A DNA stretch of 64,000 nt from an uncultured Bacteroidota bacterium (GTDB lineage: Bacteria; Bacteroidota; Bacteroidia; Flavobacteriales; Flavobacteriaceae), in contig CAJXVU010000005.1 of the NCBI GenBank assembly GCA_913062555.1, forward strand, positions 62,001 to 126,000. Direction: 5' to 3'. The notes beneath the pieces are model-generated. The model made no database searches, was not told the DNA's origin, and was given only the letters and a program-made list of their open reading frames with translations. How positions within the stretch are numbered: position 1 is the first letter of the stretch; each line of letters starts with the position of its first letter. The position numbers and the translations under genes are program-made. Below, piece by piece: positions 8,255 to 15,687 of this stretch.

Positions 8255-9022
8255 ATGATAATAACCGACACGCATACGCACTTATATAGTGAGGCATTTG
8301 ATGAGGATAGGACCGAAGTGATGCAGCGCGCAATTACGGCTGGAGTAAAGCGTTTTTTTATTCCTGCAATTGATTCGACTTACACCAAATCGATGCTTCA
8401 ATTGGAACAAGATTTCCCCGATCATGTGTTTTTAATGACCGGTTTACACCCCACACATGTAAAGGACAATTATAAGGAAGAACTGCAACATGTTGAAGAT
8501 CTATTAAGCAAACGTGAATTTGTGGCTATTGGTGAAATTGGTATCGATTTGTATTGGGATAAATCGACACTTAGAAACCAACAAGATGCTTTTAGACGTC
8601 AAATTCATCTCGCTAAAAATTATAAACTCCCAATAGTAATTCACTGTAGGGAAGCTTTCAATGAAATATTTGAAGTTCTAGAAGAAGAAAAATCAGATGA
8701 TTTATTCGGTATTTTTCATTGTTTCACTGGGACAATTGAACAAGCACAGCAGGCAATCTCATATGGGATGAAATTGGGAATTGGAGGGGTAGCGACATTT
8801 AAAAACGGAAAAATTGATAAGTTTCTAAATCAAATTGATCTTAAACATGTGGTTTTAGAAACTGATGCGCCATATTTGGCACCTACTCCATATAGAGGGA
8901 AACGCAATGAAAGTAGTTATATCATAAAAGTATTAGAGAAATTATCTGATATATATGAGCTTCCAACGCACAAAATTGCCGAAATTACCACCGCAAATTC
9001 TAAAGCTATTTTTAAAGTATAA
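8255..9022 (+). CDS. TatD-family metal-dependent hydrolase (DNase)
   Basis: The protein has 255 residues, the normal length for TatD. It starts with the metal-binding motif TDTHTHLYSEAFDEDR. Further family motifs are GLHPTHV, AIGEIGIDLYWD (ligand Glu), IVIHCREA, FHCFTGT and LETDAPYLAPTPYRGKRNES near the C-terminus. TatD enzymes are cytoplasmic TIM-barrel 3'-5' exonucleases or endonucleases implicated in DNA repair and RNA quality control. The gene is followed 2 nt later by an asparaginase gene, so the two probably form an operon from the promoter at 8219-8250. Confidence 0.93.
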   Translation: MIITDTHTHLYSEAFDEDRTEVMQRAITAGVKRFFIPAIDSTYTKSMLQLEQDFPDHVFLMTGLHPTHVKDNYKEELQHVEDLLSKREFVAIGEIGIDLYWDKSTLRNQQDAFRRQIHLAKNYKLPIVIHCREAFNEIFEVLEEEKSDDLFGIFHCFTGTIEQAQQAISYGMKLGIGGVATFKNGKIDKFLNQIDLKHVVLETDAPYLAPTPYRGKRNESSYIIKVLEKLSDIYELPTHKIAEITTANSKAIFKV

Positions 9023-9024
9023 TA

Positions 9025-10050
9025 ATGAAGAAACCTAGCATACTTTTAATATACACAGGCGGAACCATTGGAATGATAAAAGATTCTGACACGGGTGCCT
9101 TACGGTCTTTTGATTTTAACAATCTTCTTGTTAGGATTCCAGAACTAAATCTTTTAGACTGTATCATTGATACCATATCATTTGATGAGCCTATAGATTC
9201 GTCAAATATAGATCCGAAATATTGGATTCAAATAGCCGAAATTATAGAGGATAACTATTCCAAGTTTGATGGTTTTGTTATTTTGCATGGAAGTGATACC
9301 ATGAGTTATTCGGCTTCAGCATTAAGTTTTATGTTAGAGGACTTAGCAAAACCAGTTATTTTTACGGGCTCCCAACTACCAATTGGAGATTTGCGGACAG
9401 ATGCCAAAGAAAATTTAATTACATCTATTCAAATTGCATCCTTACAGGAAAGAAATACACCTATAATAAAAGAGGTCTCTTTATATTTTGAGTACAAATT
9501 ATATAGAGGAAATCGTTCTACTAAAATAAATGCAGAACATTTTGAAGCTTTTGCTTCTTTAAATTATCCAGAATTGGCAGAATCTGGTGTGCACTTAAAA
9601 ATAAATAAGGGCGCATTATTCAAACCAAATTTAAAAAAGAAATTAAAAGTTCATAAATCGTTAAATACCAATGTTGCTATTGTAAAGTTATTCCCAGGGA
9701 TCTCTTCTCAAGTATTGAAGGCTATTTTTTCTGCCCCAAATTTGCAAGGTGTAATTCTTGAAACTTATGGTGCTGGAAATACAACTACCAGTTCTTGGTT
9801 TATTGAGATATTAAAAGAGGCTATAGATAAAGGGGTTTATATTATTAATATAACACAATGTTCTGGAGGGAGTGTTTCCATGGGACAATATGAAACCAGT
9901 ATCGAATTAAAAAAAATAGGCCTTATAACAGGAAGAGATATGACCTCCGAAGCTGCAATTACAAAATTAATGTACCTCCTAAATAAGAATTTGTCTCCAA
10001 AAAGCTTCAAATTAGGGTACGAAACGGCAATACGAGGAGAGATATCTTAA
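9025..10050 (+). CDS. ansA: L-asparaginase, type I (cytoplasmic)
   Basis: The protein has 341 residues. The first catalytic threonine motif is YTGGTIGM near residue 10, and the second motif is VILHGSDTMSYSASALSFML near 88-107, carrying the Thr-Asp pair and followed by the conserved GSQLP. There is no signal peptide, which with the length places it in the type I cytoplasmic class hydrolysing asparagine to aspartate and ammonia. It is cotranscribed with the TatD gene (2-nt gap). The run at 10051-10124 before the tRNA has no further gene. Confidence 0.93.
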   Translation: MKKPSILLIYTGGTIGMIKDSDTGALRSFDFNNLLVRIPELNLLDCIIDTISFDEPIDSSNIDPKYWIQIAEIIEDNYSKFDGFVILHGSDTMSYSASALSFMLEDLAKPVIFTGSQLPIGDLRTDAKENLITSIQIASLQERNTPIIKEVSLYFEYKLYRGNRSTKINAEHFEAFASLNYPELAESGVHLKINKGALFKPNLKKKLKVHKSLNTNVAIVKLFPGISSQVLKAIFSAPNLQGVILETYGAGNTTTSSWFIEILKEAIDKGVYIINITQCSGGSVSMGQYETSIELKKIGLITGRDMTSEAAITKLMYLLNKNLSPKSFKLGYETAIRGEIS

Positions 10051-10124
10051 AATTAACAAACAAAATTTTAAGGTTTAAAGTTTTTTTTGTTATTTGAGCC
10101 GCTGTAACAAAAAATAAGTTTCAC

Positions 10125-10212
10125 AGAGAGGTGGCCGAGTGGTCGAAGGCGCACGCCTGGAAAGTGTGTATACGTCAAAAGCGTATCGGGGGTTCGAATC
10201 CCTTCCTCTCTG
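10125..10212 (+). tRNA. tRNA-Ser (anticodon GGA)
   Basis: The 88-nt gene folds as a class II tRNA. The acceptor stem is AGAGAGG/CCTCTCT, the D arm starts GCCGAGTGG, the anticodon stem is CACGC/GTGTG with loop CTGGAAA (anticodon GGA at 10159-10161), the long variable arm is TACG/CGTA-type, and the T loop is TTCGAAT. The discriminator is G and the CCA end is not encoded. The long variable arm and the GGA anticodon identify serine (UCC/UCU codons). Confidence 0.95.
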
Positions 10213-10333
10213 CAAAAGGTTTGGTTGACATTTTTACAAATGAATACCGTATAACCTGATGAAAATTTAATTTTTTAATTACAATTTTTTTATATCTTTA
10301 ACACTTTAACTAATAAAATTAAGATCAAGAACA

Positions 10334-11104
10334 ATGAAAAGATTATTTTCTATTCTAGCTATCGCTTGTATTATGGCATTCGGAACTGTAAATGCGAATA
10401 CAAATGCGAACACAAACACGATTGTTAACACGGTTGTAAGTTTAAATCAAGATGACGCAGCTCCTGCAGAAGAAGTTAGCTTTCATCAAAATTTAAAAAA
10501 GAGATTTATTGAAGGAGGCCCAGGATTTATGGGAATTGTGTTATTATGTTTAATTCTAGGTTTAGCAATTGCTATTGAGAGAATTATCTTTTTAAACCTT
10601 TCTTCATCAAACACTAAAAAATTAACTCAAGACGTAGAAGATGCACTTGCATCTGGAGGTGTTGAAGCTGCAAAAGAAGTTTGTAGAGACACAAAAGGAC
10701 CTGTGGCATCTATTTTCTATCAAGGTTTAGATAGAGTAGACGAAGGTTTAGAGCAGGTTGAAAAAGCTGTTGTAAGTTATGGTGGTGTTCAAATGGGACA
10801 ATTAGAGAAAAATGTGTCTTGGATATCATTATTTATTGCATTAGCACCAATGCTTGGTTTCATGGGAACAGTAATTGGTATGATTTCTGCATTTGATAAA
10901 ATTGAAGCTGCTGGGGATATGAATCCTTCATTAGTAGCAGGAGGTATTAAAATAGCACTTTTAACTACAGTATTTGGTTTAGTAGTTGCTATTATTCTTC
11001 AAGTGTTTTATAATTATATTATTGCAAAAATTGACAGTATTGTTAATGATATGGAAGATGCATCTATTACATTGATGGATCTATTGATTAGACATAAGAA
11101 GTAA
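10334..11104 (+). CDS. MotA/TolQ/ExbB proton channel family protein
   Basis: The protein has 256 residues. A cleavable-looking signal peptide (1-22) and a short Asn/Thr-rich periplasmic stretch precede three membrane segments at about 64-86, 161-187 and 203-231. The last two carry the family pattern (LAPMLGFMGTVIGMISAF and GIKIALLTTVFGLVVAI). This is the ExbB/TolQ-type stator that turns proton motive force into movement of an ExbD partner. The next genes are a small membrane protein and two ExbD genes, so this is a complete energy-coupling operon. The upstream 121 bp after the tRNA contain TATCTTTA, a near match to the -7 box. Confidence 0.9.
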   Translation: MKRLFSILAIACIMAFGTVNANTNANTNTIVNTVVSLNQDDAAPAEEVSFHQNLKKRFIEGGPGFMGIVLLCLILGLAIAIERIIFLNLSSSNTKKLTQDVEDALASGGVEAAKEVCRDTKGPVASIFYQGLDRVDEGLEQVEKAVVSYGGVQMGQLEKNVSWISLFIALAPMLGFMGTVIGMISAFDKIEAAGDMNPSLVAGGIKIALLTTVFGLVVAIILQVFYNYIIAKIDSIVNDMEDASITLMDLLIRHKK

Positions 11105-11132
11105 TAATAACCCTTTAAAATCATATATTATT

Positions 11133-11585
11133 ATGAATTTACATAAAATATTCAAGATAGTAGCGGCGTTATTAAGTTTAGTAGGCGCGGTACTATTGAT
11201 ATTAATTATCTCAGCTGGAGATGAAGCAATTGATGCGGCATATAAGGCAGGAGAAGATACAAGTTCTGTAGATCAAATGGCCTATGTAGCTTATGTGGTT
11301 TTTGGATTGATTTTAGCTTTTGTAATAGTTTTTGTTATCAAAAATTTATTTTCAAGTTCAGGATCATTAAAAAGCACATTGATTGGAGTAGGAGCCTTTG
11401 GAGCAGTTTTAATTATCTCTTACCTGGTTTCTGGTGGAGACACAACAGCATATTTTGATCAAGGCGTTCAAGTTTCAGATGGAAATTCACAAGTTGTTGG
11501 TGCAGGTATAACAGCCTTTTATATACTAGGCATATGTGCTATCGGTACTATATTATTTTCAGGAATTAAAAAAATGATTAAGTAA
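11133..11585 (+). CDS. small four-TM membrane protein of the ExbB/ExbD operon
   Basis: The protein has 150 residues with four hydrophobic segments at about 7-27, 50-70, 80-100 and 124-146 (for example IVAALLSLVGAVLLILIIS and VAYVVFGLILAFVIVFVI). The loop after the first segment is acidic (GDEAIDAAYKAGEDTSS). I recognise no named family. It lies between exbB-like and exbD-like genes with a 28-nt and a 2-nt gap and is therefore probably an accessory subunit of the energy-coupling complex. That role is inferred only from position. Confidence 0.75.
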   Translation: MNLHKIFKIVAALLSLVGAVLLILIISAGDEAIDAAYKAGEDTSSVDQMAYVAYVVFGLILAFVIVFVIKNLFSSSGSLKSTLIGVGAFGAVLIISYLVSGGDTTAYFDQGVQVSDGNSQVVGAGITAFYILGICAIGTILFSGIKKMIK

Positions 11586-11587
11586 TT

Positions 11588-12190
11588 ATGGCAAAACGAG
11601 CAGCACCAGAAGTTAATGCAGGCTCTATGGCCGACATTGCCTTCTTGTTATTAATATTTTTCCTAGTAACAACTACTATGGAAAAAGATTCAGGAATAAA
11701 TCGAAAACTTCCTCCTATGGAAGATTCTGATGAGGACGTTGTTATTAAACAGAAGAACATTTTTACCGTTCTTATTAATAATAAAGATCAAATATTGGTT
11801 GAAGATGAATTGATGGAAATTAAAGACATAAGACAGGCAGCTGTTGAGTTTTTAGACAATGGAGGAGGAACTGATAATGATGGTAATAAATGTGATTACT
11901 GCCACGGGGCTAAAAACCCTAGTTCGTCAGATCATCCAGACAAGGCAATTATTTCTTTGAAGAACGAACGTATGACATCGTATGGTACTTATATATCAGT
12001 TCAAAATGAATTGGTAGCGGCATACAATGTGTTAAGAGATAAGAGAGCCCTACAATTATTTAATTTGTCTTTTGGCGAAATGCAAAAAAATGCTAAAGAC
12101 GTTAATTGGGTAGGGAATAAAGAAAGGCTAAAAGAACAGATCTCCCAAATAAAAAAGGAGTACCCTCAAAAGCTTTCAGAAGTTCAATAA
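11588..12190 (+). CDS. ExbD/TolR-family biopolymer transporter, first copy
   Basis: The 200-residue protein has the ExbD layout: a short cytoplasmic N-terminus, one membrane helix at about 14-31 with the proton-carrying aspartate at residue 16 (GSMADIAFLLLIFFLV), and a periplasmic domain. It is longer than typical ExbD (about 140) because of an inserted segment around 90-135 that contains KCDYCHG, with cysteines at 102 and 105 and His at 106. This CxxCH string formally matches a haem c attachment site but may be a zinc or disulfide site. The gene starts 2 nt after the small membrane protein gene. Confidence 0.88.
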   Translation: MAKRAAPEVNAGSMADIAFLLLIFFLVTTTMEKDSGINRKLPPMEDSDEDVVIKQKNIFTVLINNKDQILVEDELMEIKDIRQAAVEFLDNGGGTDNDGNKCDYCHGAKNPSSSDHPDKAIISLKNERMTSYGTYISVQNELVAAYNVLRDKRALQLFNLSFGEMQKNAKDVNWVGNKERLKEQISQIKKEYPQKLSEVQ

Positions 12191-12219
12191 TAATTTAGAA
12201 TTAAATACAACATTATAAT

Positions 12220-12696
12220 ATGTCTAAATTTAAAAAGAAAAAAGACGGTGGTTTGCCAGCAATTAATACGGCGTCATTACCAGATATTGTTTTTATGTTA
12301 TTATTCTTTTTTATGGTAGCAACAGTAATGAGAGATAACGCTCTTATGATTGAAAATAGTTTACCATCGGCTTCAGAAGTTGAAAAATTAGAAAAGAAAA
12401 ACTTGGTAATGTATATCTATATGGGTAAACCGAGTAGTGGCTATAAAAGTAAATATGGTACCGAAGCAAGAATTCAACTTAATGATAAGTTTGCACAAGT
12501 ATCAGAAGTTGGAGCATTTATTGCTTCAGAAAGAGCTACTAAAAGAGAAGAAGAGATACCATTTTTGACTACATCTTTAAAAGTTGATAAAAAAGCAAAT
12601 ATGGGATTGGTTGGAGACGTTAAGCAAGAGCTTAGAAAAGTTAATGCTTTAAAAATTAATTATGCTTCTATTAAAGGAGATGTTTCTAGAAATTAG
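12220..12696 (+). CDS. ExbD/TolR-family biopolymer transporter, second copy
   Basis: The protein has 158 residues. The cytoplasmic N-terminus is Lys-rich (MSKFKKKKDGG), followed by a membrane helix at about 21-37 with the conserved aspartate at residue 22 (ASLPDIVFMLLFFFMVATVM). The periplasmic part is compact and lacks the cysteine insert of the first copy. Two unlike ExbD proteins beside one ExbB are common in Bacteroidetes and suggest a heteromeric ExbD dimer in the ExbB ring. The operon ends at the terminator 12723-12751. Confidence 0.9.
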   Translation: MSKFKKKKDGGLPAINTASLPDIVFMLLFFFMVATVMRDNALMIENSLPSASEVEKLEKKNLVMYIYMGKPSSGYKSKYGTEARIQLNDKFAQVSEVGAFIASERATKREEEIPFLTTSLKVDKKANMGLVGDVKQELRKVNALKINYASIKGDVSRN

Positions 12697-12722
12697 GAAA
12701 AAAATTAATTTGTATAAATAAT

Positions 12723-12751
12723 AAAAGGCATTCTATTTTAGAATGCCTTTT
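12723..12751 (+). terminator. terminator of the ExbB/ExbD operon
   Basis: A 13-bp perfect stem (AAAAGGCATTCTA / TAGAATGCCTTTT) with a 3-nt loop ends in T residues and a T/A-rich tail, 27 nt after the second exbD stop. The hairpin covers the first possible ATG (12743) of the following reading frame, so translation of that gene must begin further downstream. Confidence 0.85.
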
Positions 12752-12814
12752 ATTATTTATAATACTTTTAAGAAGATTGGAGTGACAAGATTTGTGAATC
12801 AATATCGTAGTATT

Positions 12815-13504
12815 ATGAGGTCAATTGTGTTATGTTTTATCGCTTTTATAAGTTGCCAATATGTGATTGGTCAAGAAATAACATTAACTACTGTAGATTC
12901 ACTATATAAGGAAGATCAATTTTACATTGGCATTACCTATAATGTATTGGGAAATATGCCACAAGGAATGTCCCAAAATGGGTTTTCAAGCGGGTTTCAC
13001 TTAGGGTATATTAAAGATATACCCATTAATAAAAATAGAAACATAGCCCTAGGGTTAGGATTGGGTTATTCTGCGAATTCATTTAACCAAGATTTACTAA
13101 TTACCAAAAAGTCTCAAGGGTCACATACTTATGTCTTACTTTCGAGGTCTGAGTTTACTAAAAATAAATTTTCAAGACACCTTATCGAAATTCCTTTTGA
13201 ATTTAGATGGCGAACTTCTACGCCTGAGACCTATAAGTTTTGGAGGGTTTACACAGGATTTAAACTCGGGTATTTATTTGCCTCGACGACAAAATTTGCG
13301 AGTACTTCTCAAAATATAAAACAAAAGGATATTACAGATTTTGAAACCATTCAATATGGTTTAACCCTGAGTGTTGGTTATAATACTTGGAATGCGTATT
13401 TATATTATGGACTTAATCCGTTATTTAAAAAGGAAGCTGTCCTTGATGGAGAATCTATAGATCTCAAAGCTATTAAAGTTGGGATTATGTTTTATCTTTT
13501 GTAA
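12815..13504 (+). CDS. outer-membrane beta-barrel protein (PorT-like)
   Basis: I place the start at 12815 because that ATG opens a clean signal peptide (MRSIVLCFIAFISCQYVIGQ), while the in-frame ATG at 12743 lies inside the upstream terminator hairpin. The mature protein (about 209 of 229 residues) is a run of amphipathic beta strands such as FYIGITYNVLG, NIALGLGLGYSANSF and YGLTLSVGYNTWNAYLYYGLN, ending in Phe-Tyr-Leu-Leu. The pattern resembles the PorT-type outer-membrane barrel family of Bacteroidetes, without evidence for a specific secretion role. It follows the ExbB/ExbD operon but is separated by a terminator. Confidence 0.7.
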   Translation: MRSIVLCFIAFISCQYVIGQEITLTTVDSLYKEDQFYIGITYNVLGNMPQGMSQNGFSSGFHLGYIKDIPINKNRNIALGLGLGYSANSFNQDLLITKKSQGSHTYVLLSRSEFTKNKFSRHLIEIPFEFRWRTSTPETYKFWRVYTGFKLGYLFASTTKFASTSQNIKQKDITDFETIQYGLTLSVGYNTWNAYLYYGLNPLFKKEAVLDGESIDLKAIKVGIMFYLL

Positions 13505-13531
13505 GCTAAGCAGCATGGCGTCATAACAAAA

Positions 13532-14137
13532 TTATAGCCAATAATTCAACATTATTATTTGAGGAATCAGCCCTACAAAAAAGCCAATAATAAGTTCAAC
13601 ATTTGAATGTGCTTTTAAATGAAGTCTAGAGCTGGCAATTGCCCCAATAATAATACAAAAAACAGCAATACTTATATTTATATTAATGCTGAAATGAATA
13701 CTAATAGCAATAAAAAACATGAGCACACCAGCCGAACCAATCATATGGATGCTCGCTTTAAATTTTAAAACAGCCAGCATTAAACAGGCCATTGTAGAGA
13801 GTAATATGCCAATGAAAAAGCAATACAATTCTATAAGCTCAGAATATGGTAAAACCCGTTGAACAATAATAATAGTAATTATACAACTTAACCCGAGAGG
13901 CAGAATCCGCTCTTTTGTGGTTTTAAGATGAATGGAATTTACTTTACGAAGGGTTTTGAGTAAAAAAAATAAGAGAATAGGAAGGATTATTGTCAGTAAT
14001 AATATTGAAAATAATTTGGCCTTTATAATTGGGGGTGGGATAAATCTCGGGGATTTAGAAAAATAAAAAGTTGCCCCAAGTAAAGGCATGAAAATAGGAT
14101 GAAATATTGACGAAATGCTTTTTAAAATTGTGTTCAC
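13532..14137 (-). CDS. integral membrane protein, degenerate PAP2-like
   Basis: The frame is open from 14212, but those first 25 codons overlap the end of rpoN in another frame. A GTG at 14137, one base after the rpoN stop, gives a 201-residue protein and is the more likely start. About six hydrophobic segments are present. TTKERILPL and SSRLHLKAHSNVE recall the first and third PAP2 phosphatase signatures (KxxxxxxRP and SRxxxxxHxxxD), but the PSGH motif is missing and the final Asp is Glu. It is therefore a PAP2-fold relative of doubtful catalytic ability. It is cotranscribed with rpoN. Confidence 0.6.
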   Translation of the reverse strand: MNTILKSISSIFHPIFMPLLGATFYFSKSPRFIPPPIIKAKLFSILLLTIILPILLFFLLKTLRKVNSIHLKTTKERILPLGLSCIITIIIVQRVLPYSELIELYCFFIGILLSTMACLMLAVLKFKASIHMIGSAGVLMFFIAISIHFSININISIAVFCIIIGAIASSRLHLKAHSNVELIIGFFVGLIPQIIMLNYWL

Positions 14138-14138
14138 C

Positions 14139-15596
14139 TTAAATTTGTTTTCTAAGTCGTGCAACTGGAATATCAAGCTGTTCTCTATACTTCGCAACGG
14201 TTCGCCTAGCAATAGGATACCCTTTTTCTTTTAAAAGAAGCGCCAATTTTTCATCTGTAAGAGGTTTTTTCTTATCCTCATTTTCTAAAACAGTCTCTAA
14301 AATTTTCTTTATTTCTCGTGTAGATACATCTTCACCTTGATCATTTTTCATCGATTCACTAAAGAACTCCTTAATTAATTTTGTCCCATATGGCGTGTCG
14401 ACATATTTACTATTTGCTACTCTAGATACTGTCGATACATCCATTTCAATTTCATCAGCAATATCTTTTAAAATCATTGGTTTTAATTTGAGCTCATCAC
14501 CAGTTAGAAAATACTCTTTTTGATAATGCATAATAGAACTCATTGTAATAAACAGTGTTTGTTGGCGCTGTCTAATAGCTTCTATAAACCATTTGGCGGC
14601 ATCTAACTTTTGTTTGATGAATAAAACAGCGTCTTTTTGTGATTTGGACTTGTCTTTGGATTCTTTATAACCTTTAAGCATATTGTTATACTCTCGGGAT
14701 ACATGTAGCTCTGGAGCATTTCTTCCATTAAGCGTTAATTCCAATTCACCATCCAGAATCTTAATATTGAAGTCGGGAACAACATGTTCAACCATGCGGT
14801 TATTCCCTGAATAAGACCCTCCAGGTTTTGGGTTTAATCGTCCTATTTCTAAAACGGCCTCCTTGAGCTGAATTTCACTAACATCAAACTTTTTAAGTAA
14901 TTTTTTATAATGTTTTTTGGAAAACTGCTCGAAAGCTTTGTCAATAATGTTTTGAGCTAAATCAATATTAGGTGTTAGATTTTTTCGTTGTAACTGGATA
15001 CTCAAACACTCCTGTAAATTTCTAGCAGCTACTCCCGCGGGATCTAATTGCTGAACTATTTTCAGAATTGATTCAATTTTATCCTCGGTAGTATATACAT
15101 TTTGGGTGAATGCCAGATCATCCATTAAGTCTAATAAAGATCTACGGATATACCCACTGCTATCTACGCTACCAATTAAAAACTCTGCAATTTGAAATTC
15201 CTCATCGGTGAGGCGATATGTGTTTAATTGGGTTTTAAGATGCTGTGTAAATGAAGTGCCTGAGGCATAAGGAATACTTTTTTCATCATCATCGACACTA
15301 TAATTATTGGCTTGCATTCGATACTCAGGAATTTCATCATCGCTTAAGTAATCATCAATATTTATGTCTTCTGCATTAATAGACTCATTGTCGTTGATGT
15401 CATCTGTTGAATTCTCAAAATCATCTTCAAATTTATCAGCATCATCTTTACCGTTTTCTAGAGCAGGATTTTCTTCAAGTTCTTGTTTTAAGCGTTGTTC
15501 AAAAGCTTGTGTAGGGAGTTGTATTAGCTTCATCAATTGAATTTGTTGAGGCGATAACTTTTGAGATAGTTTAAATTGTAAATACTGTTTAAGCAT
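14139..15596 (-). CDS. rpoN: RNA polymerase sigma-54 factor
   Basis: The 485-residue protein has the full sigma-54 layout. The Gln/Leu-rich activator-interacting region I (1-47) reads LQFKLSQKLSPQQIQLMKLIQLP. An acidic region II (50-100) follows, then the core-binding domain (about 110-310), the DNA-binding helix-turn-helix (about 365-400, IADEIEMDVSTVSRVANSKYV) and, near the end, the RpoN box ARRTVAKYREQ. It directs polymerase to -24/-12 promoters activated by AAA+ regulators, none of which is encoded in this window. The downstream membrane protein gene starts one base after its stop. The upstream asnS gene is isolated by a terminator. Confidence 0.96.
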   Translation of the reverse strand: MLKQYLQFKLSQKLSPQQIQLMKLIQLPTQAFEQRLKQELEENPALENGKDDADKFEDDFENSTDDINDNESINAEDINIDDYLSDDEIPEYRMQANNYSVDDDEKSIPYASGTSFTQHLKTQLNTYRLTDEEFQIAEFLIGSVDSSGYIRRSLLDLMDDLAFTQNVYTTEDKIESILKIVQQLDPAGVAARNLQECLSIQLQRKNLTPNIDLAQNIIDKAFEQFSKKHYKKLLKKFDVSEIQLKEAVLEIGRLNPKPGGSYSGNNRMVEHVVPDFNIKILDGELELTLNGRNAPELHVSREYNNMLKGYKESKDKSKSQKDAVLFIKQKLDAAKWFIEAIRQRQQTLFITMSSIMHYQKEYFLTGDELKLKPMILKDIADEIEMDVSTVSRVANSKYVDTPYGTKLIKEFFSESMKNDQGEDVSTREIKKILETVLENEDKKKPLTDEKLALLLKEKGYPIARRTVAKYREQLDIPVARLRKQI

Positions 15597-15620
15597 TTTT
15601 ATTTGGGTTTTTATAAAAAT

Positions 15621-15661
15621 AAAAAAAACAATCTATATTCATAACGAATATGGATTGTTTT
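15621..15661 (-). terminator. terminator of asnS
   Basis: On the minus strand a 16-bp stem (one G-U pair) with a 5-nt loop between 15625 and 15661 is followed by a run of T residues. It starts 27 nt after the asnS stop and precedes rpoN. Confidence 0.85.
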
Positions 15662-15687
15662 AATTAAAAAGATTTTATAACAAGAGA

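Noticed and set aside
10125-10212. tRNA-Ser as a possible integration site of a mobile element
   Set aside because: No duplicate of the tRNA 3' end, integrase or foreign-looking cargo is present nearby; housekeeping-type operons flank it on both sides.
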